From: an uncultured Alteromonadaceae bacterium
GTDB taxonomy: Bacteria > Pseudomonadota > Gammaproteobacteria > Enterobacterales > Alteromonadaceae
Direction of reading: 5' to 3'
Length of the DNA: 64,000 nt
Assembly: GCA_947501935.1 (NCBI GenBank)
Contig: CANMXU010000012.1
Coordinates: 62,001-126,000, forward strand
Under the pieces are notes generated by a model. It saw nothing but the letters and a program-made list of their open reading frames with translations. It did not search any database and had not been told where the DNA came from. Shown here one piece after another: positions 27,427 to 36,331 of the stretch (position 1 is the first letter of the stretch; the number at the start of each line of letters is the position of its first letter). The position numbers and the translations under genes are program-made.

Positions 27427-27692
27427 AGCTCTTCTGGGATCACTTCAGAGCGATCGCCACCAATAAATTTACAAACAAATACCGCGGCATCAAGGCTTTG
27501 ATGCACTTGCTTTATTTCAGCCATTACCTTGCTAGTGGCTAAGTCGTATTCACCAAATACTTGTGTGCTCATGCCATTGGTAACCACCTTCAACCCTTCA
27601 ACATTACGTAAACGTTTAATAAAAGCCCATATTTCAATTTTAAACTTTTCTTCGGCTAACGGGTAAAGACTAATTTCAATTGATACTTGCAT
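27420..27692 (-). CDS. YkoF/MTH1187-like thiamine-binding protein
   Basis: This 90-residue protein starts MQVSIEISLYPLAEEKF and continues with VTNGMSTQVFGEYDL, matching the small alpha-beta family (YkoF-like, MTH1187/YqgV) whose members bind thiamine or related ligands. It has no signal peptide, so it is cytoplasmic. The ATG at 27692 is preceded by GGAG; an upstream in-frame start would add a non-conserved ten residues. It lies between the riboswitch-controlled TonB receptor gene and the PnuT gene, overlapping the latter, which supports a thiamine-related role such as an intracellular carrier or sensor. The precise function is unknown. Confidence 0.8.
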   Translation of the reverse strand: MQVSIEISLYPLAEEKFKIEIWAFIKRLRNVEGLKVVTNGMSTQVFGEYDLATSKVMAEIKQVHQSLDAAVFVCKFIGGDRSEVIPEELC

Positions 27693-27776
27693 GTTTGCTC
27701 CAAAAGAATAGCCACTTAACAAAAAATTAAGTGGCTATAACCATAAATATTAAGCTAATTATAACCTGTTAAAGGC

Positions 27777-29924
27777 TTAAAATTGATAATCAAATGTTAC
27801 GCCAACAACAGCAGGTTCAGCGAGTTGATAATAAGCTTTGCTGGTATAGCCATCACGAGGGTCATTACCAAAATAAAAACCACGTGATGCATAGTCTTTA
27901 TCAAACATATTACGAGCCCAAACACGTAATTGCCAATTTTGAGCAAAATAGGTAACGGAGCCATTGAAAAGAGAAACTGTGCTCGACTTTTCATTATGAC
28001 TATCAGAAAAATAAAACCCGTCTTTACTATCAAAACTTACATTCACTAGCCAGTTATCATTAGGATAATAATTAACGCCTAGGTTAACTTGAAAATTAGG
28101 TGCATGTGCTTGGTCACGACTGGCAACTTCGTTACCATCTTCGTCAATCAAACCACTAAATTCAGTTTCAAGTAAACCAACCGCTCCATAAAGCTCTAGC
28201 GCATCAGAGATAAACCAATTCCCTTCAACTTCAATGCCTTTATTATAACCTTGCGCGGCATTAGCAAAGTAACTGGTAAATTCACTGCCATTATTGCCAT
28301 GCTCTGATAAGCGATATGTACTAATTTGTATGTCTTCACGGTCCATGTAAAAAACAGCCGTACGAATACTAGCGGTATTATTTAATAAATTCGCTTTGTA
28401 ACCCACTTCGTAGTTCCAAACATATTCAGGGTCGTAGGTACGAAATTCAGCTGGTAAGCTACCATCGGCGTTAACGCCACCTGCTTTGAAACCACGGTTT
28501 ATCGAACTATAAACTGAGTTATTTGTGTCTAGTTGATAAGAAAGTACTACTTTACCACCTAACATATCATCACTAGGCTTATCAACGACGTTATCAGAAT
28601 TGCTAAAGTCGCTACGACGATGTTCATAACGAAGACCAGTAACTAAAGTGATTTTTTTACTGATTTGGCTTTCTAACTGCGCAAAAGTAGAAAAGCTGGT
28701 GGCATCGAACTCAGAAGAATAATCACTACTTGCGTAGGTATATATACGGGTTAGGTTTTCTGTTTCATGTTTGGTATAAATGCCGGCAACCCATGCTGTA
28801 GTACCGTTAAAAATTTCTTGTCCGGGTTTTGAGATTAAGCGTAACTCACCCGAGTAATTATTCCGATCACGTAAATAATGATCTGTTGAAGAGTAGCCAT
28901 CAAAATCGGCTAAACAACCTGTTGGGCTAATACATGGGTCTGGTGTGTACTCAGGCTCATCACTTATCCACTCATATTCGCCATAAGCCCAGTCTTCATC
29001 ATAACCATAAGCTAAGTCTGAAAACGCCATGCTAGAAATTGCTTCAACGGTAAAACCTTGAAATGCTTCATAAGTAAATTTCGCGCTCATTGCCGTTGTA
29101 CGTTGCTTGTCATAGCCAGGTTCATCAGATAAAGTTTCGCGGTTATTATCTAACGAGAACGCATCGTAGCCATTGTCGAAGTTAAAATGTACTAAGGCTA
29201 AATCAATAGTTAAGTCGTCACTGGCTTTTATAGCAAGTTTACCGCGAAGGCTTAATTCATCACGGTTATTGGTATCATCGCGGCCTAGATAACTATTTTC
29301 CATGAAGCCGTCACTTTTATATTGCTCAACCGACATGCGATAATTCACAAGATCATTAGCTGGCCCTGAAACAGTTAACCCAGCCCCCATGCTATTATAA
29401 TTACCTGCAGTTAAGCGCATTGAACTTTCAAAGTCTTCAGTAGGATCATTACTGCGCATATACATAACACCAGCTAAAGCATTGGCGCCAAAGCGTGTTC
29501 CTTGTGGGCCACGATATACTTCTACTTGAGCAATATCATAAGTTGAGGCAACACTGCCTATACCAGAAAAATCAATGTCATCAATGATCAAACCAACAGA
29601 AGCATTCATAGGTTGGGTAAATTGACTGCGCTCACCGATACCGCGAATTTGATAATAACGCGCACGTTGTGAACCGCTGGCAAAATTGATGTTAGGAATA
29701 GAAGCGATAACTTCTTCAATATTTTGTGCACTTCGAAGTGCTAAGTCTTGCTCTGATAATACTGATAAAGCAGAAGTTGATTCGTGTAAACTTAATTGGC
29801 GATAGTCACTTTGTACGGTGATAACTTCGATATTTTGTTCTGATTTTGAATTATTTTCTGCAATAGCAGACATGCTAATTGATGCAGCAATAGCGAGTGC
29901 AAGTGAAGATTTAACTGGTATCAT
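27777..29924 (-). CDS. TonB-dependent receptor, riboswitch-controlled thiamine uptake
   Basis: This 715-residue outer-membrane receptor has a signal peptide (ALAIAASISMSAIA), a TonB-box-like IEVITVQSD, a plug domain (about 45-155, with VEVYRGPQGTRFGANALAG) and a beta-barrel ending VGVTFDYQF with terminal Phe. It is the first gene behind a TPP riboswitch and is followed by YkoF-like, PnuT-type and kinase genes. Thiamine receptors of this kind (Omr1) were predicted from riboswitch context in other gammaproteobacteria, so import of thiamine or a derivative across the outer membrane is the natural reading. The substrate has not been shown from sequence alone. Confidence 0.88.
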   Translation of the reverse strand: MIPVKSSLALAIAASISMSAIAENNSKSEQNIEVITVQSDYRQLSLHESTSALSVLSEQDLALRSAQNIEEVIASIPNINFASGSQRARYYQIRGIGERSQFTQPMNASVGLIIDDIDFSGIGSVASTYDIAQVEVYRGPQGTRFGANALAGVMYMRSNDPTEDFESSMRLTAGNYNSMGAGLTVSGPANDLVNYRMSVEQYKSDGFMENSYLGRDDTNNRDELSLRGKLAIKASDDLTIDLALVHFNFDNGYDAFSLDNNRETLSDEPGYDKQRTTAMSAKFTYEAFQGFTVEAISSMAFSDLAYGYDEDWAYGEYEWISDEPEYTPDPCISPTGCLADFDGYSSTDHYLRDRNNYSGELRLISKPGQEIFNGTTAWVAGIYTKHETENLTRIYTYASSDYSSEFDATSFSTFAQLESQISKKITLVTGLRYEHRRSDFSNSDNVVDKPSDDMLGGKVVLSYQLDTNNSVYSSINRGFKAGGVNADGSLPAEFRTYDPEYVWNYEVGYKANLLNNTASIRTAVFYMDREDIQISTYRLSEHGNNGSEFTSYFANAAQGYNKGIEVEGNWFISDALELYGAVGLLETEFSGLIDEDGNEVASRDQAHAPNFQVNLGVNYYPNDNWLVNVSFDSKDGFYFSDSHNEKSSTVSLFNGSVTYFAQNWQLRVWARNMFDKDYASRGFYFGNDPRDGYTSKAYYQLAEPAVVGVTFDYQF

Positions 29925-29977
29925 TTTGATCTCATAATAAATTACGGGACCGAGTTGAAAAAGAGATTTACGCTGTA

Positions 29978-29999
29978 CAAATAAAAGTGATTTTATTTG
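29978..29999 (-). promoter_or_regulatory. AT-rich hairpin between TPP aptamer and receptor gene
   Basis: On the minus strand CAAATAAAA and TTTTATTTG form a perfect nine-base stem around TCAC, between the aptamer and the ribosome-binding site. It may be part of the riboswitch expression platform. No immediate T run follows, so a classic terminator is not clear. Confidence 0.45.
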
Positions 30000-30009
30000 C
30001 TGTGAAAAT

Positions 30010-30115
30010 AACCATTCCTACGCCGGTATTATCCGTGTCAGGTTCTAAGGGTTCGGTTAGTCTCAGCATAAAAAACCATAACTAATAAATGGTTATTTGT
30101 ATGCACCCCTTGGCT
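30010..30115 (-). promoter_or_regulatory. TPP riboswitch (THI element)
   Basis: Read on the minus strand, the element contains the conserved TPP aptamer pieces in order: GGGGTGC, a variable P3 arm, GCTGAGA-like CTGAGA, ACCC, GAACCTGA and the core GGATAATACC-GCGTAGGAA. P1 can form between AGCCA (30111-30115) and TGGTT (30010-30014), and P2 between GCATA and TATGC. It lies 85 bases upstream of the TonB receptor gene and should repress the receptor-YkoF-PnuT-kinase operon when thiamine pyrophosphate is abundant. Identification rests on the highly conserved core and is firm; the switching mechanism is not established. Confidence 0.95.
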
Positions 30116-30195
30116 TGGGGCGCATAATAACAAGCTGTATCAAAATGTACAGTCTAAGTTGTTTTTTTAGTGGTATTTATAAAATTTATAGCGGC

Positions 30196-30546
30196 TTAAA
30201 TAGCTAATAAAGGTCCTAAATCTTGCCCACCTAAAAGATGCATATGAATATGGAAAACCTCTTGGCGACCATGTTCGTTACAGTTCATAATTAGACGATA
30301 GCCGCTTTCATCTATACCTTCAGCTTTAGCTAATTTTTTCGCGACCGTGAGCATTCGGCCTAAAGCTAATTCATCTTCGTCACTGACATCATTAACCGTT
30401 GGGATCAACTTATTAGGAATAATCAATATATGGGTTTTAGCGCGTGGTGAAATATCGCGAAAAGCACTAACAAGCTCATCTTGGTATAACAATTGTGTTG
30501 GTATTTCCTGACGAATAATTTTAGAAAAAATGGTTTCTTCGCTCAT
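30196..30546 (-). CDS. hinT: HIT-family purine nucleoside phosphoramidase HinT
   Basis: HinT hydrolyses nucleoside 5'-phosphoramidates and acyl-adenylates. The 116-residue protein starts [24 protein letters not shown] and ends with the histidine triad HIHMHLLGG, with the usual [14 protein letters not shown] in the middle. I chose the ATG at 30546, preceded by GAGAA; an upstream in-frame start would add eleven unconserved residues. It is cytoplasmic and monocistronic here, upstream of the thiamine riboswitch on the same strand with about 80 bases between its stop and the aptamer. Confidence 0.94.
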   Translation of the reverse strand: MSEETIFSKIIRQEIPTQLLYQDELVSAFRDISPRAKTHILIIPNKLIPTVNDVSDEDELALGRMLTVAKKLAKAEGIDESGYRLIMNCNEHGRQEVFHIHMHLLGGQDLGPLLAI

Positions 30547-30760
30547 AAGGTTCTCTTTAGTTAATAACGCTGTATACATTAATTAGGTTTAAGCATGCGG
30601 TAAGTGTAACGTGAAAAGCTGTACTTTTTAATAATTAAAACCCTGCATTAACGACTTGTAGTAAATCATAGGTTTTTCTAAGTAATTAAGCGCATTGGTA
30701 TTAGTTAAGATATCCGCTAATATAGCAGCTAATATACAGTGGCAAAATATAGGTAAAGAA

Positions 30761-33349
30761 TTGTTAGCAACTAAACTGCGTTTTACTGGCCGAATTTTTC
30801 AACAACTTTTATTCGCTTTTATCGTTTCGGCGCTACTTGCTCTTATATATTCTATCTGGCATGCAGCCAGTGACGCTGATAGTTTCCCAATATCCCTTCA
30901 AGATGAAAACATAAGCCAGCAATATAGTTACTTAGTCAGTGAGAACAGCGATGCCAGTGTGGAAAGCATCGTCAACCAAGAATTCACTGGCGTTGTTAAC
31001 CGCGCCATACCTTACGCATTAGATACTAAAGATTATTGGATCCGTATTTCAGTTACCAACAATCAGCAACAAGCGGCTGAATTAGTGCTTCATGGCGATA
31101 ATGCCCTATTAGCCATTTTTGATGTTTATGACATTAGCCAAAGTAATACCATCAACCAAGTTTATGCATTCGATCAAAAAAATATTATAAACAAAAATAG
31201 CTCAAAGCTGATATTTCCACACCTTGAGCTTGTTCTTAGTGCAAACCAAACTAAAGAATTACTGATTAAAATTAAAACCTTCGGCCCGCCAAATGTACCA
31301 ATTGTTCTGTATCAAAAAGATAGTTTTGCACAATACCTTCAATTAAGTCAGCTACTCTTTGGAGCTTTTATCGGTATTATGTTGATGTTCGCCACTTATA
31401 ATATTGTTTTGTATAAAGCACTTAAAGATAAGATTTACTTGATTTACCTTGGTTATTTAATATCGGCCTTTATAGTTTTAGCCAGTATTAATGGCTTTGG
31501 TTATTATCTTTTTCCGGTCAACATTCTGCAATTCATCAATCACCACACATTGTTTTTTCATTATTTATCGGCTATTTTTTTGGTGCTTTTTACGGTCTAT
31601 TTCCTTAGGTATGAAACTAGCCACCTGAAATTATATAAATCGGTTCTAATTCTTGCTGTGGCTTTATTTATTACCGCAATCATTGCTATACAGCTAGATC
31701 ACATTAGCCAAGCAAAAATATTTCTTAGTATTCAACCACTGCTTTATGTTCTTGCTATTACCTTGATTGCCATTAAATTTAAGAAAACTTTTTCGTGGGC
31801 ACGATACTATTTTATTTCGTGGTTACCACTGCTTGTGGGCGTAGCAATGCAGCCTTTATTATTACTCAATAAAGTGGAGTATTCATTTTTAACTAAAAGT
31901 GCTTTTTTAATTGCTGTACTAATAGAAATTAGCTTTATGGCATTTGCATTAGCAGAGCGAGTAAGAAGAAATGAGCAAGACCGACTGCAAGAGCTGTATT
32001 ATCATGTTGATACCCTACTACCTAAACAATTATTACTTCAGCGCAGTATTGAAAAACAGATAACTAACGCACGAGCAAATTTTAGTTTGATGTTAATTAA
32101 ACCTGAGCAAATTGAGCAAATAAATCTGTATATCAATGATACACAACGCACCATGTTATACCGTAAATTAGCTAAACAACTATCAGCCTTGTTTACACAT
32201 AACAGTGCAATTATTGCGTTAACTGATAAACATGAAAAAATCGCACTGCTAGACAATTTTAGCTTAGCTATAGTGGTAGATAATAATAAAACCACACAAT
32301 CCCATCAGATTTTAATATCGTCGATACAAAAAGTAGTGTCTTCATCATTCCAATTAGAGCAATTAGTTTTACCTTTATCAGCTTACATTTCCATGGCCAA
32401 TTACCCTGAGCATGCCAGTACAAGTAATGCCTTGATCAACTGCGCGACTTTAGCCCACTCGCAAGCATTGAACAGCATAAAGATGTGGGCGAGCTATGAA
32501 CAAGATGGCAGTGTAAAGCAGCAGCATCATTTAAATTTAGCCGCTGACTTAAAAGCCGCAATTCAAACTAATGCTTTAGAACTTTATCATCAGCCCCAGA
32601 TTGACTTAAAAACCTTACGAGTTTGTGGCAGCGAGTGTTTATTACGTTGGCAACACAAAACTGAAGGCTTAATTCCTCCTGCTGTTTTTATTGATATTGC
32701 TCAAGACACCGGCTTAATCAACGAATTAACCTTATGGACATTAAATACCGCGCTTATTCAGCATCAAGATATTATTGATAACGGTAATACTAACCACATG
32801 TTATCAATTAACATCAGCGGCAAAGATGTCAGCTCAGCAATATTTTATCAGCAAGTAGTTGATATTCTAGCCGCTACTGAAATATCTCCGGATAAAATTA
32901 TTTTTGAAATAACTGAATCCGCAACCATTACAGATAACGAACAAGCGTTAATTTCTATCAATTTATTTAATGAGTTAGGTATAACCATGAGTATTGATGA
33001 CTTTGGCAGCTCTCATTCTTCACTAGCCCACATCAATAACTTACCTTTTAATGAACTTAAAATTGACCGCCAGTTTGTTGAGAACGCTTGTCAATCAAGG
33101 AAAACCAAAGTCATAGTGCAAACTATGGCTAAAATGGGGAAAAGTTTAGGCTTAGAAGTGGTAGCTGAAGGCATTAACAGTTTAGCCGATGAACAAGCAA
33201 TGAAAGCGTTCGGCTGTGATATAGGCCAAGGCTATTATTATGCTGAAGCCATGCCAATAATGGATTATTTAGTTTGGCTTAATGACCAAGTAAACGGCCA
33301 TGTATCAGCTCAACAGGGCGAATTTATTGCTGCCAAAGCTGATAAGTAA
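30761..33349 (+). CDS. 7TM-DISM sensor with degenerate GGDEF and EAL domain (c-di-GMP phosphodiesterase)
   Basis: This protein of about 862 residues has an N-terminal membrane anchor (13-33), a periplasmic sensor like 7TMR-DISMED2 (about 45-165), seven membrane segments of the 7TM-DISM type (about 185-395), a region resembling a GGDEF domain but lacking the GGDEF motif (about 430-600), and an EAL domain (about 605-850). The signature is E-C-L at 625-627 instead of EAL, but the catalytic Glu and the motifs SINISG, EITES, SIDDFGSS, LKIDRQF, VAEG and GQGYYY are intact, so c-di-GMP hydrolysis is likely. No ATG start exists: TTG at 30761 has an AGG site seven bases upstream, and TTG at 30695 is the alternative. 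It is a single gene, convergent with gapB. Confidence 0.85.
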   Translation: MLATKLRFTGRIFQQLLFAFIVSALLALIYSIWHAASDADSFPISLQDENISQQYSYLVSENSDASVESIVNQEFTGVVNRAIPYALDTKDYWIRISVTNNQQQAAELVLHGDNALLAIFDVYDISQSNTINQVYAFDQKNIINKNSSKLIFPHLELVLSANQTKELLIKIKTFGPPNVPIVLYQKDSFAQYLQLSQLLFGAFIGIMLMFATYNIVLYKALKDKIYLIYLGYLISAFIVLASINGFGYYLFPVNILQFINHHTLFFHYLSAIFLVLFTVYFLRYETSHLKLYKSVLILAVALFITAIIAIQLDHISQAKIFLSIQPLLYVLAITLIAIKFKKTFSWARYYFISWLPLLVGVAMQPLLLLNKVEYSFLTKSAFLIAVLIEISFMAFALAERVRRNEQDRLQELYYHVDTLLPKQLLLQRSIEKQITNARANFSLMLIKPEQIEQINLYINDTQRTMLYRKLAKQLSALFTHNSAIIALTDKHEKIALLDNFSLAIVVDNNKTTQSHQILISSIQKVVSSSFQLEQLVLPLSAYISMANYPEHASTSNALINCATLAHSQALNSIKMWASYEQDGSVKQQHHLNLAADLKAAIQTNALELYHQPQIDLKTLRVCGSECLLRWQHKTEGLIPPAVFIDIAQDTGLINELTLWTLNTALIQHQDIIDNGNTNHMLSINISGKDVSSAIFYQQVVDILAATEISPDKIIFEITESATITDNEQALISINLFNELGITMSIDDFGSSHSSLAHINNLPFNELKIDRQFVENACQSRKTKVIVQTMAKMGKSLGLEVVAEGINSLADEQAMKAFGCDIGQGYYYAEAMPIMDYLVWLNDQVNGHVSAQQGEFIAAKADK

Positions 33350-33365
33350 TTCTTAATTAGAGATA

Positions 33366-33390
33366 AAAAAACCCTCAGCAGAGGGTTTTT
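33366..33390. terminator. Bidirectional terminator between the EAL gene and gapB
   Basis: AAAAACCCTC and GAGGGTTTTT form a stem around AGCA with A and T tracts at both ends, between convergent genes. Confidence 0.85.
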
Positions 33391-33410
33391 AAACTAAAAT
33401 AAAATATTAA

Positions 33411-34865
33411 TTAGTGATTATTTTCAGGTAATGTTGGCACATAAATTCCTGCCATTTCATACATAACACGCACAACCTGACAGCTGTAACCAAACTCATT
33501 ATCATACCAAACATAAAGCACGGCACGGTCTTCGTCGACTATCGTAGCTTGTGAATCAACCACACCAGCATAGCGAGAACCAACTAAATCAGTTGAGACA
33601 ATTTCAGTTGATGCAGTGTAATCTACTTGGTTTTGTAACTTAGAGCTTAACGATATATTACGTAAATAATCATTCAAGCCGGCCTTATCAGTTGTCTGTT
33701 TAAGGTTTAAGTTCATTATTGCCATTGAAACATTAGGTGTAGGTACACGAATAGCATTACCCGTTAACAACCCTTTAAGCTCAGGTAAAGCTTTAGCAAC
33801 GGCCTTAGCAGCCCCTGTGGTACTAATAACCATATTAAGCGGAGCACTACGTCCACGACGCGGCGCACTATGGTAATTATCAATTAGGTTTTGATCATTG
33901 GTATATGAATGAACAGTTTCAACATGACCATTCTTAATACCAAATTTATCGTTAACCGCTTTTAAAACCGGTGTTATAGCATTGGTAGTACAACTTGCCG
34001 CTGAAATAATTTTATCTTCAGCTAAAATCATTTCTTCATTTACGCCATAAACAATATTTTTAATATCGCCTTTAGCTGGGGCGGTTAATAAAACTTTGTC
34101 TACGCCTTTTGATTGAAGGTGCTGACCTAAACCTTCTTCATCACTCCAAATACCCGTGTTATCAACAACTAAAGCGTTATTAATGCCGTAGGAGGTATAA
34201 TCAATGTCGCTCGGCAATTTTGCATAAATAATTTTAATAAAGGCGCCGTTAGCGCGAATAACATTATTTTCTTTATCAATAGTTATGCTGCCGTTGAAGG
34301 AACCATGAACAGAGTCTCGGCGCAGTAAACTGGCGCGCTTTTCTAAGTCATCCGCTTTACCTGGACGGATAACAATAGCGCGTAAATTAAGTTTACTATT
34401 TGGACCAGCGCGTTCTATAAGAAGACGTGCTAACAAACGACCAATACGGCCAAAGCCATAAAGCACAACATCTTTAGCAGGTTGTGGTTGGGCATTTTTA
34501 GAAATATCAGTGAGTTCTTTTTCAAGATATTGCTCAATGGATAAAGAATTAGCTTTGCCAAAATATAAATAACTATAAGCCAGTTTACCTACATCTATAC
34601 GGGCGGGAGATAAGGTCATTTTGCTAAGCGCTTCAACAAATGGAAAGCTTTCTCTTAAACGAAGTTTATTTTCTTCGTGTAAAGCAACTGATTTATGTGC
34701 TTTAATAATATCGATAGCAGAAGCATTGACCAATGGACGGCCATAAACAGAAATTTCGATACCTTTATTTCGGAAAAGTTGCCCGATAATAGGTTGCATG
34801 TTTTCAGCAAAAGTTTGACGCTCTTGCCAGCTTGTTTGGTACTCTTCCTCAAGGTGAGAAGTCAT
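33411..34865 (-). CDS. gapB: Glyceraldehyde-3-phosphate dehydrogenase, long N-terminally extended type
   Basis: This is a 484-residue GAPDH homologue with about 130 residues of mostly helical sequence before the Rossmann start VVLYGFGRIGRLLARLL. The catalytic cysteine lies in ISAASCTTNAITPV; the catalytic His region is VETVHSYTNDQNLID and the C-terminal WYDNEFGYSCQVVRVM matches GAPDH. Long GAPDHs of this type occur beside a standard gapA in Shewanella and Vibrio relatives, where a gluconeogenic or NADP-linked role has been suggested; cofactor preference cannot be read safely here. The gene is divergent from a lipoprotein gene. I use the symbol gapB for this class; naming differs between species. 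Confidence 0.9.
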   Translation of the reverse strand: MTSHLEEEYQTSWQERQTFAENMQPIIGQLFRNKGIEISVYGRPLVNASAIDIIKAHKSVALHEENKLRLRESFPFVEALSKMTLSPARIDVGKLAYSYLYFGKANSLSIEQYLEKELTDISKNAQPQPAKDVVLYGFGRIGRLLARLLIERAGPNSKLNLRAIVIRPGKADDLEKRASLLRRDSVHGSFNGSITIDKENNVIRANGAFIKIIYAKLPSDIDYTSYGINNALVVDNTGIWSDEEGLGQHLQSKGVDKVLLTAPAKGDIKNIVYGVNEEMILAEDKIISAASCTTNAITPVLKAVNDKFGIKNGHVETVHSYTNDQNLIDNYHSAPRRGRSAPLNMVISTTGAAKAVAKALPELKGLLTGNAIRVPTPNVSMAIMNLNLKQTTDKAGLNDYLRNISLSSKLQNQVDYTASTEIVSTDLVGSRYAGVVDSQATIVDEDRAVLYVWYDNEFGYSCQVVRVMYEMAGIYVPTLPENNH

Positions 34866-34964
34866 TGCATAAACCTTTTAATTAAGTCAATTGAACGATA
34901 ATCTATTTCTAATAGAATCAATTACCTTTGTTAGATAATATAATCTTAGTACGGCGACATTGTA

Positions 34965-35825
34965 ATGCAACATGAAATATTTCACCATAGATTACAAGGC
35001 ATATTTACTATAATAAATACGAATAAAATAAAATATCTGAGCTTGGTTTGTACACTTGCGTTATTGCCCGCTTGTGATGAAACAATAAAAGTTGCTGATG
35101 TTTGTAGTAAAAATATCAATATTTGTTCAGATTTTCAAGAAGATAACTGGTGTAGACGAGAGCGCAGAGAAGCATTAGTTACCTATCATTCACAACAAGT
35201 TAGTAAACAAGAAAGTCTCAAATATAATTTACTACTAAATTATGAAAAATATGAAGCTTGTATGAAGAAAGCCTCGTTGATTGAGCATAAAAAGTTTAAA
35301 GAAAAAAAACACCTTCGTATAACCAATTATATGAATGCCAAAAAACGGATTAAAGCCTTATCTGATGAAACCATCAATTCAGAAGACCCGCTACTTCTTT
35401 ATTACCACTGGTCACGTAATAATAATAAAGTCGCCTTAGAAAAGCTGCTCGCCTTAGAAGGCAGTAAAGCGATAGAGAACACTGAATCTCAGTTTAACTT
35501 GGCTACTTATTACGTAAAAAGAGATATTAAAAAAGCTTTCAACTTTCTTTTCCACGCTCTTGAGCTTTATAAGCAAGGTGAAGAAATTAACAGTGAAATT
35601 TTTAAAAGCTTAACCACTTTGTTTTTAGATAAGAAAAAGTACAATCAAGCCTACATTTGGCTAAAAGTACTTAACTTACATTCACTAGAAGATGATGAAA
35701 ACACAGAAAAGACTTTAGATAATTATGCTGAGGCCTTTAACTTAGACCGTGATTTACTTGATAAGGTAGCCAAAACCACATTGAAAAATATTGAAGCTGG
35801 TACATTTGTTAAACCCAAAAACTAA
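34965..35825 (+). CDS. Predicted lipoprotein, DUF2989-like
   Basis: This 286-residue protein has a hydrophobic stretch ending LALLPAC, a lipobox with Cys37. The N-region before it is long, because the only ATG in frame is at 34965. The mature part is rich in Lys, Glu and Tyr, has an early cysteine-containing segment (CSKNINICSDFQEDNWC) and then helical repeats that look like Sel1/TPR units (FNLATYYVKRDIKKAFNFLF). It resembles the DUF2989 family of predicted lipoproteins known from Shewanella and Vibrio relatives. Function unknown; it probably sits in the envelope. It lies between gapB and msrB. Confidence 0.7.
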   Translation: MQHEIFHHRLQGIFTIINTNKIKYLSLVCTLALLPACDETIKVADVCSKNINICSDFQEDNWCRRERREALVTYHSQQVSKQESLKYNLLLNYEKYEACMKKASLIEHKKFKEKKHLRITNYMNAKKRIKALSDETINSEDPLLLYYHWSRNNNKVALEKLLALEGSKAIENTESQFNLATYYVKRDIKKAFNFLFHALELYKQGEEINSEIFKSLTTLFLDKKKYNQAYIWLKVLNLHSLEDDENTEKTLDNYAEAFNLDRDLLDKVAKTTLKNIEAGTFVKPKN

Positions 35826-35917
35826 CAAAGCACAACATTAATTAGAGCAGTACATAACAAGAAAAATAAAATTAAGAAGGATTGCAGCAATAACCTAAAC
35901 AAAACATAAGTAAAAAC

Positions 35918-36298
35918 TTACGGTTGTTTTAAAAAGCTCAGGCTTAAAGAATTTACGCAGTATCTTTTGCCTGTAGGTTGTGGACCATCATCAAAAACAT
36001 GGCCTAAATGGCTTTGGCAGTGTTTACACTGTATTTCAACTCTAGCCATCGCTAAAGATTTATCTTCTAAATACGCTACTTGCCCGTCTATCGCCTGATA
36101 AAAACTCGGCCAGCCGCAACCAGCATTAAACTTAGTGCTTGAATCAAACAACGCTTGTTCGCAACAAGCACAACGATAAATGCCCTGCTGCCAATGATCA
36201 TTATAAATCCCACTGAACGGCCTTTCAGTTGCAGCTTGTCGGCAAACCTGAAAAGCTTGGGGTGATAATTTATCTTTATATTGATCATCAGCCATCAT
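35918..36298 (-). CDS. msrB: Peptide-methionine (R)-S-oxide reductase
   Basis: MsrB repairs the R-epimer of methionine sulfoxide in proteins, using thioredoxin. The 126-residue protein carries two zinc CxxC pairs (CACC and CKHC), the resolving-site segment [11 protein letters not shown] and the catalytic cysteine in [11 protein letters not shown]. It starts with tandem ATG codons at 36298 and 36295, either usable. It has no signal peptide, so it is cytoplasmic. It lies 34 bases downstream of gnd on the same strand, possibly in one transcript, tying oxidative repair to an NADPH-producing enzyme. In E. coli msrB neighbours gapA and yeaC; gapA is close here too. Confidence 0.93.
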   Translation of the reverse strand: MMADDQYKDKLSPQAFQVCRQAATERPFSGIYNDHWQQGIYRCACCEQALFDSSTKFNAGCGWPSFYQAIDGQVAYLEDKSLAMARVEIQCKHCQSHLGHVFDDGPQPTGKRYCVNSLSLSFLKQP

Positions 36299-36331
36299 TT
36301 ATACCAAGTAAATAAAGCCTAAGTTTTAGAA

